Source of the DNA: Dasyornis broadbenti
Lineage: Eukaryota > Chordata > Aves > Passeriformes > Dasyornithidae
Assembly (NCBI GenBank): GCA_013397935.1
Contig: VZRN01004657.1
Coordinates: 1,137,461-1,201,460 of the forward strand
Reading direction: 5' to 3'
DNA: 64,000 nt
Shown: piece by piece, positions 36,001 to 47,977 of the stretch
Layout: each line of letters begins with the position of its first letter
How positions within the stretch are numbered: position 1 is the first letter of the stretch
Translations under genes and position numbers: made by a program
Notes under the pieces: model-generated
The model's input: the letters and a program-made list of their open reading frames with translations, nothing else
Told to the model about the DNA's origin: nothing
The model's database searches: none

Positions 36001-38461
36001 CACTTCTTCAATGATGAACTAGTCAAACATGAATCACCATCCTTGTTATAATTTTCCCAGTTTTTGACCAATTACCTAATTTAAAGATGGCTGGAATCTG
36101 TAAAGAGATGCTGAAATACTGGGATATTGTGATCTGAATTTGTAGTCTGGATTGGAACGTAATCCTAACTTTGAAAATGAAGGAAATGTGAAAAAGTGTA
36201 TATCCTGATCCAAGCAGCCTGTCTTAGACTCCTCACTGTTCTTTTGCCTGAGGGTTTCACTGCCAGACACTACTGGTTGGGTTTTTCCAAGCTGATATTT
36301 GAACAGGGACTTCTGTTCCTCTTTATTTGGAAAATTAATGGAACTACTTGACATCATAATTTTGTTAGAAACCAATTAAGGAGAGATATGCTTTCATTTT
36401 CTGTATTTTTCTAGTACAACAGTATCCTTCTCGGTGATTGTAGTATTTTCCTTTTTATATGAATTGTTGATTGCTAAGGCAGATGCAGTAAGTTTTTGAA
36501 CATTGAATTATATCACTATCATTAACTTTAATTAACATTAAGGGATAAGAAGTTTTCCTGCCAAAACCCTGCAAGGTTCAGTTGTCATGAAAACTACTGT
36601 ATATCTGTCTTTTTAATGCAAAGGAAATACTGCTGATGATTATTTCAACTTTTTCAAGAGACTTTGTTTTTCCTGAACAACAGACACCATAAAAATGTGT
36701 TTTACACTGTCTCATCTGCTACAAGAGTAATATGGAGTACTGCCATGTTTGCCTCTTCCAATATGGAAGATTCTACACAGCAGACAACTGCAACCTAGTT
36801 ACAAGATGTATTACAGGAAATAAAAGCCAAAATGGGGGAAAGTAATATCACCAGCCACTCTTACTACCAACGGGTCTTTCTGCAAAGAACAGGATTGTTC
36901 AACTTCTGACACTACAATTTTTCATCTATGACAATAGAAAGAGATTAATTAGACACTGTTGATGGAATAGCAAAGCAAAGTTATTTTTGAAAAGCGTTTC
37001 AGAATATGCTTTTCTTCCTTTTCTCCTTTCTTTGCTGATGAGCTAGTAGATTCAAATGTAAACTAACCAGCAGGTGGTAGCAGTGTTTAAGATTTCTAGA
37101 ACTGCTGTATAAATCATGCAAGTTGCTAATACATAGACAGAGAAAATACTTCAGAGAGTACAGACCACACAGTCAATGCTTCTGCAAGTTTGTGGCAAAG
37201 TTCTTCCGTCTTTATTGATGAGGTATGGACATTTTGTTGACACCTTTAAGACATTTCAAAGATTATTTCATGTGCAGAGTAACAGACAAATGAGACTAGT
37301 AGATTGTAGAGGTTTTTGGTTTTGGGGGTTTTTGTTGTTTTTTTTTTTCTGGTTTGGTTTGGGTTTTTTGGCAGGAGGCAAATTATTAGCCTAGTACTTC
37401 AACTTTACTCATTTCACTGCCATTTCCTCTGCATCTGTAAAACATAGAAAGGTTTTGACAGTATTCACATCAGAGGATGTATATATATATTTTTTCATAT
37501 TCACTTCCATTCCAGTACATTTCAGCTTTATTCTTTTATTTTATTTGGCTTCTTTTATTACAGTCATTAAAGTGAGTGGAAAAAATGCACGCCATGCAAT
37601 CATCTCTTTTCAATTCCTTTTGTTATCTAGTATAAATAACTGCAAGCAATATGAGAGTTCTGGTTGTTATAACACACACAAACAATTTTTTTGACAGAAC
37701 TTTTTTGTTAATAGGAAAATTTTGGGTCATGACGCTTGCAGTCTCTGGTAGTGGCTGAAAATTTTGTGGAAAATGCCTGACCCAGATGCCTGTTAATGAA
37801 AATTTCGTGATATCAACACTGTAGCAAGGTACCTGTACCTGAACAGGTGACTCTAATTAAGTAAGAATTTTTTAATCCATACTAGGGAATCACTAAAAAC
37901 AGCATAGTTGTGTTGAAATTACTGATACATATACTTATGGAATTTCCCAGCTGATAAGTAGAGGCAAAAAAGCACAGCTCCCCAGACCTTAGTTTTAAGA
38001 GGTTACAATTAATATGTTAAAATTATACTTAAGGGCCTTTCAACAACTGCCCACATTCATGTAATTACTAACAAGAAGTAAAATATACCAGGCATCAACA
38101 GCGTGTCAGGTCTTGTCTTTTGTGTTTACAGCATACTCACTGCTCTTCTCCATAATAGACAACCCAAAATATCTCAAAATGGGAGGGGAAAGCATGACTG
38201 ATAGGATATAATTATGACAGAAATGGATAACAACTTACACTGTAATATATTCCCAGTAACTTATTTTGTAGTCTGTACCCCCTCTGATGTCAGAGGGAAG
38301 AAAAAAGATAAGGAATTAAGCAATGAGACAGAAGAAAACATGTATCTGAATCACAAGTTTGAAACAGAGAATTATTTATCTCTGTTCTCTTAGCATACCA
38401 TCTAAATACAGCCATAGTATACTACCGCAAGAGGTCAGCAGGCAAAAGGGCCTTGAAACAA
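30024..38461. other. Intergenic, no gene recognised
   Basis: Long AT-rich stretch. Features are limited to simple repeats: (TA)n near 31270, a T-run with one undetermined base at 33764, poly-T at 35805-35821, a T/G-rich tract at 37317-37371 and (TA)n near 37482. ORFs up to 197 codons (30291-30884 minus) have no recognisable domain, no splice context and no conserved look, and I regard them as chance. Confidence 0.6.
33740..33769. repeat. Poly-T tract with one undetermined base
   Basis: T-run of about 20 bases ending near a single N at 33764. The N reflects assembly uncertainty in the homopolymer. Confidence 0.8.
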
Positions 38462-39110
38462 TTATAGAATCAGAGAAACATAGAATATGCTGAGTTGGAA
38501 GGACCCTCAAAGATCATAGAGGTCACCTCTCAGCCCTGCGCAGGACCATCCCCAAGAATCACACCATGTGCCTGAGAGTATTGTCTAAACTGTCCTTGAA
38601 CTCTGTCAGGCTGTTTCTGTGATCACTTCCCCAGGGAGCCTGTTCCAGGGTCCAGTAGTTTGTCTTTTTCTAATATCCGACCTAAACCTCCCCTGACAAA
38701 GCTTCAGGCCATTCCCTTGAGTCAGTCACTGGTCACCAGAGAAGAGATCAGTGCCAGCCCCTCCCTCCTCTTCCACTCATGATGAAGTTGTAGACTGCAG
38801 TGAGGTCTCCTGTCAGTCTCTTCTTCTCCAGGCTGAACAGGCTGACTCTTGTCCAAGTGACCTCAGCCACTCCTCATACAGCTTCCCCTCAAGGCCCTTC
38901 ATCTTCTTCATGGCCCTCCATCGGATGCTGTCTGATAACTTACTGGGATTTTTTTATATTGTGGCACCCAGAATTCGAGGTGAGGCTGCCCCAGTGCAGA
39001 GCAGAGTGGGACAATCCCCTCCCTTGTCCGGTCACAATGCTGTGCCTGATGCACCCCAGGACAGGGGTCGCCCTCCTGGATTTGGCTGAGGTCATTTGAT
39101 CTATAGTGAT
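38462..39110 (-). mobile_element. CR1 LINE 3' fragment
   Basis: Begins with ATAGAATCAGAGAAACATAG and GAGTTGGAAGGACCCTCAAA. It continues with CR1 phrases CAGGGAGCCTGTTCCAGGG, CTTCTCCAGGCTGAACAGGC and CATGGCCCTCCATCGGATGC, ending around CCCAGGACAGGGGTCGCCCT. Divergence suggests an older subfamily than the 18557 copy. About 650 bp, 5'-truncated. Confidence 0.88.
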
Positions 39111-42100
39111 GTACCTAGTGACCTCCTGTATCAGTTAATGAGTTCTGTCTGTATGGCATATTCACTTGTTTATACAAATAGCCTCTGCTTCAACAACATT
39201 GATACAGCTGCTCTGCACAGACATTGCATACAGAATATGTCATTATAAACTATCTGCAGTTATTCTGGCATTAAAATAAATTCATCATATGATTTTAGAG
39301 AGATCCTTCAAATATTCCAGAGCAGAATGCACATATAATATGCATTTAATATCATACCTGTCAGAACTTCTTGGTACAACAGCATATTGCAATTCCCATC
39401 CGAGGGTATGTAGCTTCTTTCAGTGCCTTGACATGCTACACCTCTCAAGAAAAGAAAAAGACATCATGTGTCCTTGGTACTTCAGAGGTAGTTGCAATGC
39501 ATAAACCTGATACAGCTGCCAAGAGCTGTTCGTTTTGGCAGGGTCAATGACATTTTGGGGAATTCAACTTCCTCTCTACCATTTACTGCTGATAATTTAT
39601 GTAAAATGCTTTATTTCTCCAGATTGTGTTCTTTTTTATTTCTCTTCAATAAATGCTTTTTAATCAATTGATTTTGGATTAAAAAACACCCTAGATATAT
39701 GTTGTCAATAATGTGCTCTTTTTCTTGGGTGAATTTAGCTATGAGTAGTGCTAGTAAAACTTCTTTTACTGCCTTACATCAATTAACAGTAGAAACAATA
39801 GAAAACCGAAGTTGTGTGAAAAGAGAAAAAAAAGGCTAATAATTAGTGTAGAATTTAGTTAAATATTTGCTTTCACATACAACTTCACAAGGTGTCCTTA
39901 AACTTGTAAATGTAGGCAGTTGTTGAACTAAGTAATTCATAAATTACCATGCGTTACCTGCATTAACTTGTTAAGAATTCGATGGCAAGTAGACAAGACA
40001 ACCGTTGCTGATTTTCCTCAGTAAGTGGCTGCAATTCTGTTGCCTAGAAGTTATAGGGCTGTGTCAGCACATCATGTCTGATGTATTTCATCAGCTTTTC
40101 CACACAAGTGCAGAAAGAAATACAAATTTTGTATAGACTGTATTGTTAAGGTTATTAATATTGTCCTCAAGTGAGCTTTTTCATGTTTATTACTTAAAAT
40201 GTTTGTTCATTTGATGTTTTCTGGTTTTCAGGTTGTAAATTTCTGGAATGAGAAGTAGATTTTGACACAAGGTCTTTCACTTTCATTTATTTAGGCTAGC
40301 ATACTTTCATAAATTATAGATGTCTTTCATATCAATACTTGCTTCATGAAATTCTTTAACTTGCCAATATTACCTATTTAATGAGTTATACATTACACAA
40401 TTAATACATCATTTTCACGTTCACTTTGCAGAAAGAATCATACTAATGACTAGAACTCTTCAGTACTTGAACATGGCGGTTTTATTTTCTGTTTCAGTTG
40501 TGCCTCATATGTGTTCATAAATATGTTGCAGGGCCAGTCTGTAAGCCACTCTGATTACTCTTGTTTTCATCTAGCGTAACAGTCTTTAACTTTAGGTAGT
40601 GTTGAGAAAACACCTTCCCAAAGGACACACATCTGCAATAGCTCTCTTAAGTGTTTGGCTAATTCACTGTACTTCCATACTTCTGCAAAAATACTTAATC
40701 CCTCCCTACATTTTTTTACCTATCAACAGCCCCCACTGTGAGTATTCCTCTCACCAGCATGTTCTACAGTGACTAAGCAAAAGTTAGCAAGGCCATACTG
40801 ACATTTCCTACCGAGCATAATAAGACCATCTTATTTGAGGTTTTCTTTTACATTCCTGCCATAGCTTCTTCCTGAAAGGCTGAGTGAATTTCTATGCAGG
40901 AAACATACCAGGAACTGTCAAACCATTTTGTCCATATTAGAGCTGTCTTACTAAGGTAAAAGTTAGGACTCACTTGTTGTTTTAAATCTTGAAAAATACT
41001 CTTTTTTTTTTTTTTTTTTTTTAAACCAATTTGCATGTTTATAAGAGATGATTTCACCCCTGGGTGAACGGGATATTGTGATGCTGAGACTCAGGGACGA
41101 TAACCTGACCTCTTTATTGTACTGATCCATAGGAAAAAATCCAAAGACATACAGTAACATGAAAAAATTGCAGGATTTGTCCAACTGACCTGACTTCTCA
41201 GGAGACACTGATTACCATGAGAAAAAACAAGCTGTGAATAATCAAGTCGTTGTTTCTGTGATGTGGCACCTGGACTTGTTTAAGGAAGGGATGTCATGTT
41301 TACAGACAGCCTAAGGAAGCTTATCAGATGCTGCAGGTGGTGCAGTCAATCTGTGCATGTCATTTTGTTTTTATAGGATTGATTTGTGGATGAATCAGGC
41401 ATAAAAAATTATTTAATATATTTAATGACTGAGGGCAGTAGAAATGACTGAATAAAACTCAAACAGTTGAAACACATTTAAAATGAATCTCGCAAGTTGC
41501 TTATTTACTTTTCAGAGTATAAAACCGAAAACTCTGGGAAAGGTTCAATCTCCTCTCCAGTAATCACCCATACTGGCCCTCAAGCTCTGTGCTATCATGA
41601 CCTGTTACTTCACTTCCTTTTGCTGGTATCATCACCTAAATACGATTTACATGTGTAAATTGGCAAAACCTTGTAGCTTTCAATTTTCTTGATTAGATTA
41701 CTTGCAGTGACTGTAACATGAAGTACCAATCAGCAGTAATCAGCAGTAATCAGCTGGCAAGCTTGCTCTGTTTTTCCATACGTCTGCTGTTGCTTATTGT
41801 TGATGTTTAGAAATGCACTCACACTTGTCTCTACTGCAGAATGTAACTGATAATTCCAAAGCAATGGATAATATTGATAAGCAAAATTCTACAAAATAGA
41901 AACAAGAACTGAGGAACACATACTATATTTTGGTTTAGCAATACTTTGGTTGTCTCCCTGATTTTTTATTTGGTTTTGATGTTTGGGTCTTTTTTCCTGT
42001 CAGAGCTTAAGTCTAGGGAATGTCTATATACTTGTTGCAAAACAGTGCCATGGGCCAGGATTTTAATTAGAATGAAAATTAGGAAAAATTATTTTAAAAT

Positions 42101-43329
42101 ATCAACACACGTAGATAAAAAAGATTTCAATATATTATTTTTAAAATGCTTTTTATTTAGTTAGCTTATGGCTATGAAAATGCTGCAGGCATATTCATAA
42201 GTGTTTCTTTCTATTCTTTTTGGTGGAGAGCTGGGAAATACAATTTTGTTCTACATTACTGTTTCCAGTATGTTTTTGTTTCCAACAGTAAATCAATTCC
42301 TGAAGCATATGATCTTCCCCAGTGTGCTTAAGCTTCAAGTCAGACTAGAACAGGAAACCACTCTTAATCTTGCTCGATAGTAATGATCTGTTCAGCAGAA
42401 AGGTTAAATGCCTACCAGATCTATCACAGCCTTTCCCCTTCCAATGAGATATTGCTAATAACTCAATTAAGGGACCTTGCAGATTTTCAGAACTTCCTAA
42501 GGTCTTGATTCAACTCCTGTTCAGAAGATCCAATGGAACGGAATAATTTCTATTCCTCCCTGGGTCCATGATGTAATTTTTCACCTGCCTTGGCTGATGT
42601 TTAAGTACACATACATATATAAACACAGCATATAAACATGTATTTACACACATATACATATAAACATATGGTTACCTGTATACACACAAATACATACAAA
42701 TAAATATATCTCTATCAAAATATATATGAAACTGTTCCAGCTGTAAGAAATTAGGAGTTTACAAGGGTGATAGATTCATATAATTAAGTAGTACCTTTCA
42801 GATCATGGCTTCAAATTCAGAACTTTGTTTTTGTATACTGCCCTCTAGCATGCTTACTCTCTCTATCATTTTGGTTTATATCTAATAAACATAAACGAGA
42901 TTTTCCCCATTTTTCCCCCTCAAAGTCGGAGTAATAGTGGAATAATGTTTTAAAAACCATCTGTGAAACTGTGCTCAAGGCAGCTATGTTGACAGGGTGC
43001 TAGTAATGATGACTGACATTTTGGCATTACCCAGTACTGTTTTATTGTGGCTCATGCTTCTGTAGTTGTGTGTAATGTCATGTGCAACATCATCAAAGCT
43101 TTTCTAGACAAACACAAGACATTAGTGCTTTCCTTTGCTTAAGAGGCTATTAGGCTGTTTGAGGAACAAAAGAGATTGCCTTGACATGATTTGGTTTTTG
43201 ATGGAGTTTGCAATTTGGCTTGTTCTCATCTTGTTTTATTTGAAGAGCTGACATTCATTTACTTGCTTCATGTTTACTCACTCTTTCCCCTTGGCCTCAA
43301 GGATGTTAAACTCAGGGTTGTGTACATAT
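39111..43329. other. Intergenic, no gene recognised
   Basis: AT-rich. Contains poly-T at 41002-41022, a triplicated AATCAGCAGT at about 41726-41751 and an AT/CA-rich low-complexity stretch at 42600-42730. No exon or mobile element is recognised. Confidence 0.6.
42600..42730. repeat. AT/CA-rich low-complexity tract
   Basis: Irregular repeats of ACATATA, TATAAACA and ACACA units on the + strand. It is simple-sequence DNA with no coding content. Confidence 0.75.
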
Positions 43330-43530
43330 CTCTGAAGGTCATCTGGTCCAAGCCTACTAATTCAGCAAGGCCACCCACACCTGATACAGCAAGACTGCCC
43401 CCAGCAACTCAGCACAGCCATCCCCTAATTCAGCAAGGCCAGAGTCAATTGCTGAAGATGGTATCATGCCAGTTTGTTAGGATCTCTAAGGAGGGAGTCT
43501 CTGCAACCTCCCCAGGAAACCTATTCCCTT
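43330..43530 (-). mobile_element. Degraded CR1 fragment with an internal duplication
   Basis: TGAAGGTCATCTGGTCCAAG and AGGGAGTCTCTGCAACCTCC match conserved CR1 segments (minus-strand element). Between them AATTCAGCAAGGCCA occurs twice, 68 bp apart (43359 and 43427), in a CAGCA-rich stretch that is not part of usual CR1. Confidence 0.6.
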
Positions 43531-46500
43531 TGTAATTATTAAGCCTGTTGTGGGAAATATTTACTTGGCAATAATGAATGAGAATGATTTCATTCTTCAC
43601 CTGGCAAACAAAAACTGTAAGAGATACCACATCTACCTGTCTCCCTTTCAGTCTTATTTTTTCTTTCCACATTTTGTTTGCAACTGGAGTTTTGACAGAT
43701 GTGAAAAGCTGAGTTAAAATAATGAAGCTGAATTGCCTTCAGGTCATAACTCTAGCAGGAAGAAAACAAGTTGGGACCAGACCTAGAATCCCCAAATTGG
43801 TGCTACATCTTCTGCCAGCAACTTCACTGTTTTCTCTATCTGCTGCCAAGCACTCCATCTGTCGTTGGTGGAGTACATGGATGACAACACCTTTTCCATC
43901 TTTTCATGTAGAAAGTAGGTTTTATCATATGTCCTCAGGAATGATGTACTAAACATCAAGCTATAGGATGTTTTTAAATAGTCTGTTTTCTCTCTAATTC
44001 TATGTTTATTAGATAATTTTTGGATATCCAGTCATGAACAAATGCTCTAAACAACAACTACTCTGAAGTCTTTACTCAGCTATTGTTTATTTTGAATACC
44101 TGATAAAATATTTGATAGCATCAAACTAACTGAAAGAGTGTCATAATACCCTATAATACACAAATGAAACTCCTTGTGAGGAAAGGCATCCCAAGTTGCT
44201 CTTTCTCCTCTCTGTTTCTGCTGGAGAGGTCAGATTTGTAGGCAGGGCTCCCTGATTATTATTATACATTACACCTTTAAGATCAGATGTTCTGTGCTGT
44301 GAGAAAGAAGAGCTGGTCTTAACAGAGATCAAAGGATGCTAGTAGAAAATAAAACCAACTTGCCTTTTGAAGTTTAGTGCTGTGGCATTTAAACATTACT
44401 ACTTCAGACATAACATTTAAAAAAGTAATTTTAGAATTAAATTTTAAAAGAAAGGGCTATTAAGACTGATTTCCTTGAAAAAATATATGAATTGTCCTAG
44501 CATTCTTGCTCACTGAAGGCTACTTAGGTAGATAAAGTATATGAAATATGCAACATACATACAAGCAGAGCATGATTTAGGATTCTGTCATCTATGCCTA
44601 AATGTCTAGACCAGGTATCCTGTTCAGTTCAGCAGCAGGCCAGCTATTACAGTATACCAACTACTATATAACCACTTGGAGCTTGGATAAATTTCAAAAA
44701 TGCTAACGGTGCTTGCTTTACTCGTCTGGAAAGCGACCCATTAGCCCTTCACCAACTATATGTGGACAACAAACAAGACCTTTTCAACGTGACTCCAAAC
44801 GTGAAGATCTTCAGTTATTTCTGTAAGTTGATTTATTTCAGCATAAAAGCATAACTGTTGGACTTGTTATAAACAGTAATGGTCCTTTCTTCTGTTGAAA
44901 GTATCTTTGCCTTGGTAGAGTACATGATTAACAGACGGGATGGTTAACATTGATCCCTGGTTCTTTGAATTATTTGTTGCATTATCCCAGGTAAATCACT
45001 TTATCATCTTTCAAAATGCATTCCACAACTTTTAACTACTTTTCAGAATATAACACTGATACCTGTAAGACTATTTGATACTGTTGAATAAGCAGTATCA
45101 AAAGTAACAAAAACTCTTTCTAGATATGAGAATGTTCAGATGCAAATCCAAACATAACTGTTTTGAAAACACCTCTCCTTTATTAATAATATTATATACT
45201 TACATTTTCTTTAATCTGGGGAATAATAAAAGAAGTAATTAATTACTTTACTTGGAGTAGATAGTCTTGATGACTTCTTCCCTTTATCTTCCACTTGGAA
45301 TTTTATTTGTGTCAGTGGAAATCCCACATGTAGTTCCAAGATTAAGGAGTAAAACTTGCCTTTTAAAAAGTGTTACCTGGAAAATGTGCATATTATTTAG
45401 AGTGTTGGGTACCCTTCCCTGCTTTTTCACTAGCTCTAGACTTGTTGATATTTGCCTTTTATTGAATTTATAGGAGTTTAATATCATGCCAGTTGCAGAA
45501 ATTAGGAAACTGAACATTGTTTATGTATCAGTTCTGTCAGGAAGGTTAGATGAATGTTACTCCTTTAATTAGATGATTTGATATATAGGAATACAGCATA
45601 ATATCTTGCTTTTTCTATGATATTAACTCTTACACATATAGTGTTGCAGACACATATGTCTATTCAGCTTGTATTAAAAACAACATCCATAAATATTAAG
45701 AAAAGTACATAATAAATAAAATGGAAATAGTATCCTTAAGTAACATCATAATGTAAAAGGCAGACATAATGTCAATGCTCAATTCTTAAAATCTATTTAT
45801 AGATAAATATAATCAAATACACGTAAACTCTGAGAATAATTGGCCTTATAAAGTTCCTTTCTTGCTTGCAGAAAAATAAGGTTTTCCAAAGGTAGTAAGA
45901 TTACCAGCCCTTGTCTTTGAATTACTTAGAAGAGAATCCAGTGGTAATGGTCTTAAAAGTGCTAAGATAAAAGCATTTCATTTCCAATACAGCCCTGGAG
46001 GCCACACACTGTTCCCTTGCACTGTCTGAGGAGTTCATTTTACTGAAATAGAAGAGCTTAAATGAGGGAAAGACAATTGCAACATGATCTTTCAGGCCCA
46101 TAAGAGTGACCACTGTGCTGAAGTAACAGGCCCATTTGATTACCAGTGTTGCAAAGCTGAAAGCTTAAACGCACATCTTTTGAGATATGAGCCTGGGCCA
46201 ACATTCTTGATTAAAATAACACAAAATGTGCAAGGAGTAATTTGGTTTATTTTATCTGACCCAGAACAGAAATGGGATCTTCGTATCAATACAGTGGTGA
46301 TGTGCTTTTGATCTTGAACTCAGTGCAGAGACCTAGCATCCTTCAGCCTTCTGCTTTTCAGATGAGATGTTCACCTTAGAAGTTCCTGTGGCTCTGTGTC
46401 TTCCCCTCAGAGGTGTGCAGAAAGCGCAGCTGGTCAAATCTAACATGTTGACAAGAACCAGAAATTAACATTCAGAATTAGTTTAATTTTTTTCTATCAT

Positions 46501-46906
46501 TATAAATTTTGCCTTTAGCTACAAAGAGGGTCTGGCAGAAATGGAGAACAGAATAATTAATCTGAGTGGTCCACCAGGAAGCCTTGGCAAAACACAGTTA
46601 GGTTACAAGGAATGATCAACTTCTAATGTGATTAATTTTAAAACTTCAAAATTGGCCTATGCAGGAGATGTTATCAAAATTTTTGTATCTGGTAAGAGAT
46701 GAAGTTTTTTGTGTAGGAAAAGCTAAAGAAATGTTAGGAAAAGAGGAAGAAAGGATCCAAAGAAATAATTTCTGATATTTTCTTTATAGGAAATAGTAAG
46801 GATGACACTAAAGCTGTCATAAGGATTTCTATGAAAAAAAAACTGTGCTAAGCAAAAAATTTAACCTCCAGTCTATGTAGCATGGCTCTTTTCCTGCCTT
46901 ACCAGC
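43531..46906. other. Intergenic, no gene recognised
   Basis: AT-rich DNA with only short chance ORFs. No repeat family is recognised. Confidence 0.55.
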
Positions 46907-47368
46907 TGTCGTGGTTTAAATTGGCCCAGGTTTTTCTAGTGGGGGGGGCCACAAAGATGGCTCCTCGGTGAAGCTTCTCGAAGCCTTCACCATGTCCAGC
47001 TCTGAGGTGATGGACAGGCTGCTGTCCAAGCCTGGGCCAATTAGAGATGTTGGTCACGCCTCTGTGAAAAACATATTTAAGACGAAATCAAAACAATGGG
47101 TGCACGCACTTTTCCTTAGCCGGAGGAGGAGGAGTAGGTGAGAGTATGTGAGGGAAAACAACATGGAGAGACCAAGGTCAGTGGAGAAGGAGATGGAGGG
47201 GGAGCTCCAGGCGCCGGAGCTCTGCAGCCTCTGCAGGCCGTGGTGAGGCCCATGGTGAAGCAGGGGGTGCCCCTGCAGCCCATGGGGGCCCACGGGAAAT
47301 GCTGAGATCCACTTGCCCCAAAGCGAGTGGATACCCTGAAAGTGGCCGTGGTCCAGAGGGAGTCCTAG

Positions 47369-47529
47369 NNNNNNNNNNNNNNNNNNNNNNNNNNNNNNNN
47401 NNNNNNNNNNNNNNNNNNNNNNNNNNNNNNNNNNNNNNNNNNNNNNNNNNNNNNNNNNNNNNNNNNNNNNNNNNNNNNNNNNNNNNNNNNNNNNNNNNNN
47501 NNNNNNNNNNNNNNNNNNNNNNNNNNNNN
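47369..47529. other. Assembly gap (161 N)
   Basis: Run of undetermined bases inside the LTR, in its GC-rich modular part. Long reading frames spanning it are meaningless. Confidence 0.99.
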
Positions 47530-47959
47530 CCGTAGCAGTTTTGGGGAGACTGCTTGCCTGTGTGGGGACCAGCGTCACTGTAGCAGTGTCGGGCGGGCTG
47601 CCGACGGTGAGACCCATGGCTGTGCAGAGGAAAAGAGCCTCTCCCCGGGCAGGGGAAGAAGATCTGGGTGATGAACTGACCTAACCCCCCCCCATACCTT
47701 GTTCCCTTGTGCAGCTGCTGGGAAGGAGGGAGGGGGGTGAGCGGAGAAACGGTGGCCTTGAAGGGTTTATTTTACTTCTCATTTACTCCTCTGACTCTGT
47801 TAGCAATAAATTAGATCACTTTGCAACCTAAGGCAGTCCTGTTTTGCCTGTTTGAGTGCGTCTTCTCCGGGGTTTCCTTATCTCAACTCATAAGCCCTGG
47901 GTGTGGGTGTGTTAATTTGGGGTACCTGGCATTTGGCCGGGCTCAAACCTTGACCTAAT

Positions 47960-47977
47960 TGGCGCCCAATGTGCGGC
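47960..47977 (+). other. tRNA-Lys-type primer-binding site (degenerate)
   Basis: 18 bases matching the reverse complement of the tRNA-Lys1,2 3' end except at two positions. This is the main evidence that the upstream LTR is of class II (betaretrovirus-like) origin. Confidence 0.65.

Noticed and set aside
47054..47617. 187-codon minus frame across the assembly gap
   Set aside because: About 54 codons are undetermined bases and the remainder is LTR sequence.
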